Origin: Bacteroidales bacterium UBA1757
GTDB taxonomy: Bacteria; Bacteroidota; Bacteroidia; Bacteroidales; UBA1402
NCBI GenBank assembly: GCA_002315625.1
Contig: DCHH01000088.1
Coordinates: 1-5,052 of the forward strand
Length of the DNA: 5,052 nucleotides
Reading direction: 5' to 3'
The notes below the pieces were generated by a model. It worked only from the letters and a program-made list of their open reading frames with translations. It had not been told where the DNA came from and made no database searches. Below are positions 1 to 5,052 of the stretch, in pieces. The position numbers and the translations under genes are program-made. Numbering within the stretch: position 1 is the stretch's first letter; every line of letters starts with the position of its first letter.

Positions 1-1100
1 GAATAGTTGATATTCTGTCCTTCGCGAATTCCTGTTACACAAATCTTCAATAAATCTATGAATGGTATGCTCTTGAAAAGAAATTTATAGTAATCCGAAT
101 ATTTAGAATCTCTCGAAGCTAAAACTGTATATGCGGAACTAATGACACCTTGATCATAGGCTATTTCTATACCACCCTGAAACGAGCGTAGGTGAATAAC
201 GAAATCACCTACCTTCACAAATTTAAGTCCTTCAAATCCTGTATTTACGACTACTACTCTTCCCTTATATTTTGATTGAAGTATCACACCTTCTGTTTGA
301 GTTGCAGATAGCATTGGCTCATTGGGATGATTTTTTTCGCTTCTTTCACTGAAAAGATATTTCATCTTGATGAAATCCCAATGCTCCGGTATCTCCGGCA
401 ACCAAGGGATATTAGTTGGTTTCATCTTGACGTTAGCATCTAAGCCACGAGTCACGGCATCAGCAATGACACGTTGTTTCGTCTCTGCCAACAAATCTAT
501 CTGCTTCTGTTTTCTTTCCAATAACGCATCTATCTTCGCACACTTATCGTCAAGGTATGACACGATGGATTGCTGTTCGGGGAAAGGGGGGAACGCAATA
601 TGAAACTTCGCAAAAGCTGTAGCACTAAGCCCCTCACGATTGCCTCCGGTCTGTAACACCCACATTTGGTTTTGGCAATACCATGATTGAAGGTTATATA
701 GTAAATATTTGTTTTCTACATTGGCACACGGGCGTACAATTGAAACATGTTGGTTTACATTGGCCTCTCCTAAATCATGCGGTGCAATACAACATCTTCC
801 GATAGATCCACCAGTTATATTATATAGAATATCGCCTTCCTGTACATGAGTTCCTTTCATTTGCTCATGTACAGAATCCGTAATAAACGCAACATCATCT
901 AAAAATAATCCTGTATTATATATATTTTGACTACGGAGAAATATTACTCCTTGATCTACATAAACACTAGAACCGCCTGTTGGTGTAGAACCACTTCCTA
1001 TTTTTTGAGTAATATGTCTTAGACGAGCAACTCTCCAATGCCCCGGAATCTCCCCCAGCCACTGCACCCCGCTATCCTTATATTCACTATACCTCTCCAT
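1..1100 (-). CDS. hsdS: Type I restriction-modification specificity subunit HsdS (3' end beyond left edge)
   Basis: This gene encodes the subunit that reads the two halves of the DNA target and assembles with HsdM (methylation) and HsdR (cleavage). Reading left from ATG at 1100-1098, the frame stays open for 366 codons to the window edge, so stop and C-terminus are missing. The first target recognition domain spans about residues 14-175: it opens with WLGEIPGHW, contains GSGSTP and FLRSQNI, and ends with GNREGLSATAF and PPFPEQQ. A central conserved coiled-coil spacer follows (about 176-222, SYLDDKCAKIDALLERKQKQ). The second recognition domain starts at about 233 (WLPEIPEHW, mirroring the first) and reaches GIREGQN at the edge, so probably only its last part and the C-terminal helix are lost. 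The start is supported by an AGGAGG eight bases upstream. It lies three bases after fic, so it is co-transcribed with fic and hsdM. The recognition domains are rich in AT-ending codons. Family assignment is firm; the DNA target cannot be read from sequence. Confidence 0.96.
   Translation of the reverse strand, partial: MERYSEYKDSGVQWLGEIPGHWRVARLRHITQKIGSGSTPTGGSSVYVDQGVIFLRSQNIYNTGLFLDDVAFITDSVHEQMKGTHVQEGDILYNITGGSIGRCCIAPHDLGEANVNQHVSIVRPCANVENKYLLYNLQSWYCQNQMWVLQTGGNREGLSATAFAKFHIAFPPFPEQQSIVSYLDDKCAKIDALLERKQKQIDLLAETKQRVIADAVTRGLDANVKMKPTNIPWLPEIPEHWDFIKMKYLFSERSEKNHPNEPMLSATQTEGVILQSKYKGRVVVVNTGFEGLKFVKVGDFVIHLRSFQGGIEIAYDQGVISSAYTVLASRDSKYSDYYKFLFKSIPFIDLLKICVTGIREGQNINY
359..376. repeat. 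18-base inverted repeat inside hsdS
   Basis: The sequence ATTTCATCTTGATGAAAT is a perfect inverted repeat with 8-base arms and a 2-base centre. It lies within codons for FIKMK at the start of the second recognition domain. Eleven bases of it (360-370) recur as a direct repeat at 420-430, where the protein reads VKMK. No function is established. It could be a chance result of the coding sequence or a protein-binding or recombination site. Confidence 0.5.
378..403 (-). repeat. Direct repeat copy 2, at start of second HsdS recognition domain
   Basis: This is the partner of 1035-1060 and encodes the WLPEIPEHW region. The five mismatches are scattered, and the longest shared blocks are six and seven bases (CCAATG, ATCTCC with neighbours). 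The two copies bracket the first recognition domain and the central spacer. Confidence 0.6.
1035..1060 (-). repeat. Direct repeat copy 1, at start of first HsdS recognition domain
   Basis: This 26-base stretch encodes the WLGEIPGHW region and matches 378-403 at 21 of 26 positions in the same orientation. It reflects the duplicated two-domain architecture of HsdS. Such paired stretches can serve as homology for recognition-domain exchange, but here protein-level constraint alone could explain it. Confidence 0.6.
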
Positions 1101-1103
1101 ACC

Positions 1104-1970
1104 TTAGTCCTCCTGCTCGTAGTAATATGAATAGTCGATGCCCTTCATGAACATGTCTCGGCTGTTGATGTCGTCAGTCAGGGCTCCTTGAAGCAAACGT
1201 CTTATGTCAGCATCATCAGCCACACTCATTCGCATCGCCTCCAAATATTGATTCTTGTTGATCCTGCTCCAGTCGACACACTTCTTAAGCGAGCGCTTGA
1301 ATATCAAATCCAACCAGATGCGGGTGCTACGTCCATTGCCCTCCATAAAGGGGTGAGCCACATTCATTTCCACATACTTGCTGACAATCTCATCAAAGGT
1401 CGTTTCCGGCATCATCTCTATGTTGTGCAGGATGGAGGAGAAATACTGGCAGTTGGCAAACGTAAAACCTCCCTTGCTGATATTCTTGGTGCGCAATTGA
1501 CCGGCAAAAGTGTATAGTCCACCAAACAGATATGCATGAATCTGCTGAAGGCATTTGATGCTGCCAGGTTCTAACTTATTTAAGATTCCACTTTCAAACA
1601 GATCGTATGCTTTCTGTCTGCTTTGACCATCAATCGTATTGTCGGCATAGGTGAACCAATCAAGGAAGTCTATGGCGTTCTTGTTTGGCAATAGTTTCAC
1701 AAGTTCAGTCAACCTACTTTGAGATATACAATCAGTTAAATATTTCTTTCCATCAGTAGCTGTCAATTTCAGTTGACTACAGTTTGTAGCCAGCTCATTT
1801 CCTTGCTTCTTCAGTCGAGTCTTCAGCACAGACCAATATTTTCGTGGAGCTTCACTTTTTGTTATAGCGCCCACAACGTCCACTATCGCCAAATACCACA
1901 TAGACTCCTCCTCATTCCATACGGCACGCACCAACTGGTCGTTGTAGAATCTAATAGATATCTTCTCCAT
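1104..1970 (-). CDS. fic: BRO-N/DinD-like domain fused to a Fic-family AMP-transferase (class III, self-inhibited type)
   Basis: This 288-residue protein has two parts. Residues about 5-108 resemble the BRO-N/DinD/phage antirepressor domain, a putative DNA-binding module (WYLAIVDVVGAIT, KYWSVLKTRLKKQGNEL, CSQLKLTATDGKKYLTD). Residues about 115-288 are a Fic domain. It has YTFAGQLR (153-160), a flap around NISKGGFTFAN (163-173), and the complete active-site motif HPFMEGNGRSTR at 206-217, with catalytic His206 and nucleotide-binding Arg217. Fic proteins with this motif transfer AMP from ATP to target hydroxyl side chains. The Fic part closely follows my memory of Neisseria meningitidis Fic, including the C-terminal inhibitory signature S-x-x-x-E (Ser281, Glu285). 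In that class the Glu blocks productive ATP binding, so no separate antitoxin gene is needed. Bacterial relatives modify GyrB or ParE; the target here is inferred only. Lying one base after hsdM and three before hsdS, it belongs to the type I restriction operon. No obvious Shine-Dalgarno precedes it, so translation is probably coupled to hsdM. Family is firm; the job in restriction is unknown. Confidence 0.93.
   Translation of the reverse strand: MEKISIRFYNDQLVRAVWNEEESMWYLAIVDVVGAITKSEAPRKYWSVLKTRLKKQGNELATNCSQLKLTATDGKKYLTDCISQSRLTELVKLLPNKNAIDFLDWFTYADNTIDGQSRQKAYDLFESGILNKLEPGSIKCLQQIHAYLFGGLYTFAGQLRTKNISKGGFTFANCQYFSSILHNIEMMPETTFDEIVSKYVEMNVAHPFMEGNGRSTRIWLDLIFKRSLKKCVDWSRINKNQYLEAMRMSVADDADIRRLLQGALTDDINSRDMFMKGIDYSYYYEQED
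1109..1114 (-). promoter_or_regulatory. Shine-Dalgarno of hsdS, inside the 3' end of fic
   Basis: Read on the minus strand this is AGGAGG, eight bases before the hsdS ATG at 1100. It overlaps the last coding codons of fic (the E-D before the stop). A strong Shine-Dalgarno is uncommon in Bacteroidetes, so it supports this hsdS start. It also means ribosomes finishing fic pass directly over the hsdS initiation site. Confidence 0.8.
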
Positions 1971-1971
1971 A

Positions 1972-3846
1972 CTACTTCAGTATTTCAGCCCATAGGCCGT
2001 CGGTTTCTGACTCAAGGACGTTGATGTCGTGCATGATCTCTTCGAGGGAACGCAGCTGCACCGGCTTGTAGAAATACTTGGTGAAGGAGAGTTCATAGCC
2101 TATGATGGGCTCGCCAAACTCCGCCTCGCTGTCGTATGGCTTCACTTCGTTCTCGTAAAACGCCCCGATACCGCCTTCGTAGAGCAACGGTATCTGCTCG
2201 CTTTCCTTCTTCTCACATACCATCTGCGGTTTGCCCTTCTTCAGGATTATGTTACCATCTGCATCACGCTTTGGGCGCATCACAGGCACCTGCCAGTAGC
2301 CGAACTCCTCATTTCGGAATATCCTGCTCTCGGGTGTCTCCTTGAAGTCCATAAGCAGCTGAATTATGCGGCGGCGGTCATCGGCCGTTGTCTCGCAGTT
2401 CTTCTCGCCAAGGTTCTTGCGAAGTGGCGAACAGATGTTGCTGGCATCGATGAGCTGGACATACCCCTTTCGCCTTTCCTCTTTGCGGTTGGTTACAATC
2501 CAAATATATGTAGAGATGCCAGTATTGTAAAAATCTTTCTCTGGCATGGCGATGACAGCCTCCAGCAGATCATTTTCGATGATGTACTTGCGCAGATTGC
2601 TCTCGCCGCCGCCGGCACTGCCGGTAAAGAGCGATGAACCATTATGCACCTCAACGATACGGGTGCCAAGCGGCGTGTTCTTCATCCGGCTTACGTTATT
2701 GGCAAGGAACAGCATCTGACAGTCGCCAATATCGGGGATGAAACTTGTCACAACAGAGCTTGTGCCGGGCCCTGTTGGAGCAAAGAAGCGCGGGTCGGTA
2801 ATCTCCTTCTTGTCGCCAAGTCCCCAGTTCTTCAGGTCTTCCTTCCATGGGGTGCCGAAAGGAGGGTTGGAGATACAGAAGTCGAAAGTCTCACCGGCAT
2901 GTCCGTCCTGGCTGATGGTGGAGCCAAAGGCAATGTACTGATGATCCACAGTACCAAGCCGGTAGGTGAACTTGTTGATATTTCCCGAAATCATGAGGTC
3001 TGCCTTGCAGGTGGCGTATGTATCGGGCTGCAGTTCCTGACCGAAAATGCTGGTGCGGACACGCTTGCCCTCTTCCTTGGCAATACGTTCTATCTCTTCC
3101 TGGGCAATGGTCAGGATGCCGCCGGTACCACATGCACCGTCATAGATGGTGTATGTATTGTCGGCAATCTTGTCTTTGACCGGTTCAATGGCCAGCTGAC
3201 CGAGAAGACGCACATAATCGCGGGGGGTGAAGTGTTCACCGGCTTCGGTCACGTTGTTTTCCTCATTGAACTTGCGTAGCAGTTCCTCGAAAATGGTTCC
3301 CATGGTGTGGTTGTCGAGTCCAGGCAGCCGATCCACCATCCTCTTTGTGCCGTCATCCCCAGTCACTTCCTCCAAGACCGGCTTGACCGAAAGGTTTATA
3401 TTCTCGTCTGTAAACTTCTCGAGAAGGGAACCCAGGCGTCCGGCCTCTGTAAGGTTATCGACCTGCTGACGGAGTTTGAACTTTTCAATGATGTCCTGAA
3501 CATCCATGGAGAATCCATTGAAATATTCAATGATATTCATCTTAAGGCGCTGCGGGTCAATCTCATTCTTCAATGTCTTCATAGTAAATGCAGAAGTGTT
3601 GTAGAACGGATAACCCGTCACCTGTGTGAGGAACGGAGTATAGTCAACAAGGTTATGGCTGTCGCAGAACTCCTTTTTCTGGAGTACGGCCGATTTGGTC
3701 GGTTCAAGGAGAACGTCAATACGGCGAAGCACCATGAACGGCAGTATGATTTTTTTGTAGTCGCCCTTTTCAAAAGCATGCACCAGCACATCGTTGGCAA
3801 TGTTCCAAATAAAGGAGAAGAGGGAGTTATATTGCTTTGTATCCAT
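1972..3846 (-). CDS. hsdM: Type I restriction-modification DNA N6-adenine methyltransferase subunit HsdM
   Basis: This 624-residue protein uses S-adenosylmethionine to methylate adenine in the target chosen by HsdS, protecting host DNA. The N-terminal part (about 8-165) is the helical HsdM_N region (FIWNIANDVL, ILPFMVLRRIDVLLEPTK). The catalytic N6_Mtase domain follows, with GEHFTPRD (203-210), SAM-binding motif I DGACGTGG (236-243) and catalytic motif IV NPPF (327-330). SNLRKYIIENDLLEAVIAMP (416-435) and FYNTGISTYIWIV (439-451) are also typical. A C-terminal extension (about 525-624) contains FYENEVKP and GYELSFTKYFYKP, marking the longer HsdM subgroup rather than the roughly 520-530 residue enteric type. 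All motifs needed for activity are intact. ATG at 3846 is the first gene of the operon, 68 bases beyond a Bacteroidetes -7 box. Its TAG stop is one base from the fic ATG. Several long reading frames on the opposite strand are shadows of this gene. Confidence 0.97.
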   Translation of the reverse strand: MDTKQYNSLFSFIWNIANDVLVHAFEKGDYKKIILPFMVLRRIDVLLEPTKSAVLQKKEFCDSHNLVDYTPFLTQVTGYPFYNTSAFTMKTLKNEIDPQRLKMNIIEYFNGFSMDVQDIIEKFKLRQQVDNLTEAGRLGSLLEKFTDENINLSVKPVLEEVTGDDGTKRMVDRLPGLDNHTMGTIFEELLRKFNEENNVTEAGEHFTPRDYVRLLGQLAIEPVKDKIADNTYTIYDGACGTGGILTIAQEEIERIAKEEGKRVRTSIFGQELQPDTYATCKADLMISGNINKFTYRLGTVDHQYIAFGSTISQDGHAGETFDFCISNPPFGTPWKEDLKNWGLGDKKEITDPRFFAPTGPGTSSVVTSFIPDIGDCQMLFLANNVSRMKNTPLGTRIVEVHNGSSLFTGSAGGGESNLRKYIIENDLLEAVIAMPEKDFYNTGISTYIWIVTNRKEERRKGYVQLIDASNICSPLRKNLGEKNCETTADDRRRIIQLLMDFKETPESRIFRNEEFGYWQVPVMRPKRDADGNIILKKGKPQMVCEKKESEQIPLLYEGGIGAFYENEVKPYDSEAEFGEPIIGYELSFTKYFYKPVQLRSLEEIMHDINVLESETDGLWAEILK

Positions 3847-3914
3847 GATTCGAGCTTATGGCAAGGTAACAGCGAGGTTCAAAAAAACGGTTATTATTTC
3901 ACAAATTCACCTTA

Positions 3915-3946
3915 CAAAGATAAGTGCCATACTGAAAATATGCAAC
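3915..3946 (-). promoter_or_regulatory. Bacteroidetes-type promoter of the hsdM-fic-hsdS operon
   Basis: On the minus strand the -7 element is TATCTTTG (3922-3915), a full match to TAnnTTTG. Twenty bases upstream lies GTTG (3946-3943), a three-of-four match to the -33 TTTG. Transcription would start around 3908-3911 and leave a leader of roughly 62-65 bases before the hsdM ATG. No other good promoter is seen directly before fic or hsdS, so this one probably serves all three genes. Confidence 0.65.
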
Positions 3947-3961
3947 TGCTTTCAATGGGTG

Positions 3962-3989
3962 ACCCGTGGGAGCCAACCCGTGTGGGGCA
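3962..3989. repeat. Imperfect 14-base tandem repeat in the divergent promoter region
   Basis: Two adjacent 14-base units, 3962-3975 and 3976-3989, both begin ACCCGTG and agree at 11 of 14 positions. They lie between the two divergent promoters, just upstream of where the rightward -33 element would be. Spacing of more than one helical turn between identical cores is compatible with a tandem protein-binding site. The core ACCCGTGGG recurs once more at 4657-4665 in the hairpin after cdd. No known operator was recognised. Confidence 0.5.
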
Positions 3990-4014
3990 TAACCCCTTTT
4001 CAAAAAAAATGCGT

Positions 4015-4022
4015 TACCTTTG
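4015..4022 (+). promoter_or_regulatory. -7 element of the rightward promoter (small lipoprotein and cdd)
   Basis: TACCTTTG matches the Bacteroidetes -7 consensus TAnnTTTG. No TTTG is found at the expected -33 spacing, but an A-tract (4002-4009) lies between. The predicted start point, a few bases downstream, falls almost on the ATG at 4028. The first reading frame would therefore be leaderless or nearly so, and cdd would have a leader of about 145 bases. Confidence 0.6.
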
Positions 4023-4027
4023 CACGT

Positions 4028-4174
4028 ATGAAACTTCGGCTGACAATTCTTTATTGCTTTCTGCTTGTTTGCGGCGGTTGCTCGAAGCAGGAGAATTTAT
4101 ACTCAAACCATACTGTGCCCGTCAGACTGGATGGACAGGTGCTCTGTGAACCACCTCTAATTTTCACATCATAA
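4028..4174 (+). CDS. Small putative lipoprotein reading frame upstream of cdd
   Basis: This 48-residue frame starts MKLRLTILYCFLLVCGGC. The charged N-terminus, the hydrophobic stretch (about residues 5-15) and Cys18 followed by SKQEN look like a lipoprotein (signal peptidase II) signal, though the -3 position before Cys18 is Cys rather than the usual Leu/Val. If real, it would be exported and lipidated, leaving about 30 residues with no recognisable domain. Its TAA shares one base with the ATG of cdd (TAATG), which favours translational coupling. It was chosen over the longer upstream-open frame because the signal-like sequence begins exactly at this ATG, just after a -7 box. It could be a truncated remnant of a longer lipoprotein, a leader peptide controlling cdd, or a chance frame. 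No homolog was recognised. Confidence 0.45.
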   Translation: MKLRLTILYCFLLVCGGCSKQENLYSNHTVPVRLDGQVLCEPPLIFTS

Positions 4175-4641
4175 TGGACAAGACATATTCATTCAGTTAT
4201 CAGGAATTGGCCGGCCCCAACGGACTCGAGCCCCGGGAAAGGTCGTTGGTGGAGCAGGCCATTGCAGCCCGTGATGGGGCATGGGCTCCATATTCGGGTT
4301 TTCAGGTGGGGGCCGCCCTACTCTTGGCAGACGGCACGGTTGTCACGGGTTCAAATCAGGAAAATGTGGCATACCCGGCAGGATTGTGTGCCGAGCGGAC
4401 GGCCATGTTTGCCGCCTCAGCGAACCATCCGGGCATCCCCTTTGAAGCGATGGCCATTGCCGGCGGCAAGGGAACAAGCCTTACCGGTTCGCCCATAACC
4501 CCGTGTGGCGAATGCCGTCAGGTAATGTCGGAATACCGCCAACGTTTTGGCCAGCCGATAGTGCTGCTGCTGGTCGGTCAGGAAAAAATCATTCGTATAG
4601 CAGACTGCGCCGACCTCCTCCCCCTGGCTTTTGACTTTTAA
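4174..4641 (+). CDS. cdd: Cytidine deaminase
   Basis: This cytosolic enzyme hydrolytically deaminates cytidine and deoxycytidine to uridine and deoxyuridine in pyrimidine salvage. The 155-residue length fits the small tetrameric zinc class rather than the large dimeric E. coli class. Visible motifs are APYSGFQVGAAL (38-49), the ribose-contacting N-x-E (Asn61, Glu63), and the catalytic CAE with zinc ligand Cys72 and proton-shuttling Glu74. PCGEC supplies zinc ligands Cys111 and Cys114. Three Cys ligands are characteristic of the tetrameric form. The ATG at 4174 overlaps the stop of the small upstream frame, and no clear Shine-Dalgarno precedes it, so coupling to that frame is plausible. Codons mostly end in G or C, unlike hsdS, which suggests a resident gene. 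A weak hairpin with a T-run follows the stop. No functional link to the divergent restriction operon is evident. Confidence 0.95.
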   Translation: MDKTYSFSYQELAGPNGLEPRERSLVEQAIAARDGAWAPYSGFQVGAALLLADGTVVTGSNQENVAYPAGLCAERTAMFAASANHPGIPFEAMAIAGGKGTSLTGSPITPCGECRQVMSEYRQRFGQPIVLLLVGQEKIIRIADCADLLPLAFDF

Positions 4642-4642
4642 T

Positions 4643-4675
4643 GGCCCCCACAACTCACCCGTGGGGCCCACTTTT
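4643..4675 (+). terminator. Possible intrinsic terminator after cdd
   Basis: GGCCCCCAC (4643-4651) pairs with GTGGGGCC (4661-4668) around a 9-base loop, with one bulged C. CA and TTTT (4672-4675) follow. It lies directly after the cdd stop and before the next promoter, as expected for a terminator. The T-run is short, so efficiency is doubtful. Confidence 0.5.
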
Positions 4676-4711
4676 GTGAACCCTCCGCCGACCAGGATTT
4701 CTCCCGGGCAA

Positions 4712-4743
4712 TTTGTTCAAATGAGGCGTGTGGTTTATATTTG
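4712..4743 (+). promoter_or_regulatory. Bacteroidetes-type promoter of the AAA-ATPase-like gene
   Basis: This is the best promoter in the window: -33 TTTG (4712-4715), a 20-base spacer and -7 TATATTTG (4736-4743) fit the sigma-ABfr consensus exactly. The start codon is 24 bases past the -7 box, which leaves a short leader of about 20 bases. The gene is therefore transcribed independently of cdd. Confidence 0.75.
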
Positions 4744-4766
4744 CACTGGAAAAGAGACTCATCGCC

Positions 4767-5052
4767 ATGAACATTTCGAAACCGAATTACAGTCCCATCC
4801 CGTACGGGGTAACCGATTTTGCCACCATCAGACGCGAAAAGTATTACTATGTAGATAAGACCGCTTTTATCCCGCAGCTTGAATTTGACGTGCGGTTCGC
4901 CTTCTGCCTGCGTCCGAGGCGTTTCGGGAAAAGCCTGCTGCTCAATATGCTCGCCTGTTACTATGACGTGGCATATGCGGATCAGTTCGATGCGATTTTC
5001 GGCGGTCTGGCCATTCACGGCAGCCCCACGGACGAGCGTGGGAAATACCTTA
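4767..5052 (+). CDS. AAA-ATPase-like / PD-(D/E)XK nuclease-superfamily protein (N-terminal part, cut by right edge)
   Basis: The first 95 codons are present and the frame is open at the edge. The start IPYGVTDFATIRREKYYYVD (11-30), KTAFIPQLE (31-39) and the phosphate-binding loop RPRRFGKS (49-56) followed by LLLNML are hallmarks of the AAA-ATPase_like family (PF09820). Members usually continue to a C-terminal PD-(D/E)XK nuclease-like domain (DUF1703) and total roughly 500-600 residues; that part is not visible here. The loop lacks the first Gly of a classic Walker A but is typical of this family. These proteins occur in many copies per genome in Bacteroidales, and their function is not established. 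ATG at 4767 fits the family N-terminus and the promoter spacing. An AAAGAG stretch upstream is at best a weak ribosome-binding site. Confidence 0.92.
   Translation, partial: MNISKPNYSPIPYGVTDFATIRREKYYYVDKTAFIPQLEFDVRFAFCLRPRRFGKSLLLNMLACYYDVAYADQFDAIFGGLAIHGSPTDERGKYL

Noticed and set aside
367..603. Plus-strand 78-codon frame in the left region
   Set aside because: It is antisense to hsdS coding sequence, which is open throughout on the minus strand with clear HsdS motifs.
1457..1464. Minus-strand TACGTTTG inside fic, matching the -7 consensus
   Set aside because: It encodes conserved Fic residues (F-A-N), has no recognised -33 partner, and lies over 350 bases from hsdS. Chance match.
2501..2508. 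Minus-strand TATATTTG inside hsdM, matching the -7 consensus
   Set aside because: It lies within conserved methyltransferase coding sequence more than 500 bases before fic. Chance match more likely than an internal promoter.
3984..4000. GGGG-CATAA-CCCC hairpin followed by TTTT in the intergenic region
   Set aside because: The stem has only four pairs and no gene ends upstream on the plus strand, so a terminator is not needed here. It is mentioned only as part of the repeat region.
2029..4149. Long plus-strand frames of 202, 211 and 280 codons opposite hsdM
   Set aside because: They lie antisense to an intact gene with clear methyltransferase motifs, show no recognisable domains, and run across the promoter region. 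They are shadows of hsdM codon use.
1..5052. CRISPR array, tRNA, rRNA, insertion sequence or attachment site
   Set aside because: No regularly spaced repeats, cloverleaf-like sequence, transposase motifs or terminal inverted repeats were seen.

Overview
The window looks like chromosomal DNA from a member of the Bacteroidales (a Bacteroides, Prevotella, Parabacteroides or Alistipes type of organism). Three intergenic sites match the Bacteroidetes sigma-ABfr -7 element TAnnTTTG, two of them with a TTTG-like -33 element 20 bases upstream. Most starts lack a clear Shine-Dalgarno. The protein at the right edge belongs to a AAA-ATPase-like family that is common in this order. The genus cannot be fixed from this sequence.

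The left three quarters (1-3846, minus strand) is a compact type I restriction-modification operon read right to left: hsdM (methyltransferase), then a Fic-family gene, then hsdS (DNA specificity subunit, running off the left edge). The genes are almost fused: one base separates the hsdM stop from the fic start and three bases separate the fic stop from the hsdS start. The hsdS Shine-Dalgarno lies inside the last fic codons. hsdR is not visible and may lie beyond base 1. The middle gene is the most interesting item. It joins an N-terminal BRO-N/DinD-like putative DNA-binding domain to a full Fic AMP-transferase domain that closely resembles the Neisseria meningitidis Fic protein, including a C-terminal self-inhibitory helix motif. 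This is a candidate self-restrained toxin built into a restriction-modification operon.

Bases 3847-4027 form a divergent promoter region. The hsd promoter fires left from 3915-3946. A second -7 box (4015-4022) fires right toward a 48-residue lipoprotein-like reading frame (4028-4174), whose stop overlaps the start of a tetrameric-type cytidine deaminase, cdd (4174-4641). A 14-base imperfect tandem repeat (3962-3989) sits just upstream of this second promoter. A short GC-rich hairpin after cdd may be a terminator.

Bases 4642-4766 hold that hairpin and a well-formed Bacteroidetes promoter (4712-4743). The promoter drives the start of a AAA-ATPase-like/PD-(D/E)XK family gene (4767 onward, cut by the right edge). 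The cdd and AAA-like genes look like ordinary host-type sequence with G/C-ending codons. The hsdS recognition domains and parts of fic are visibly more AT-rich, as expected of exchangeable restriction-modification modules.
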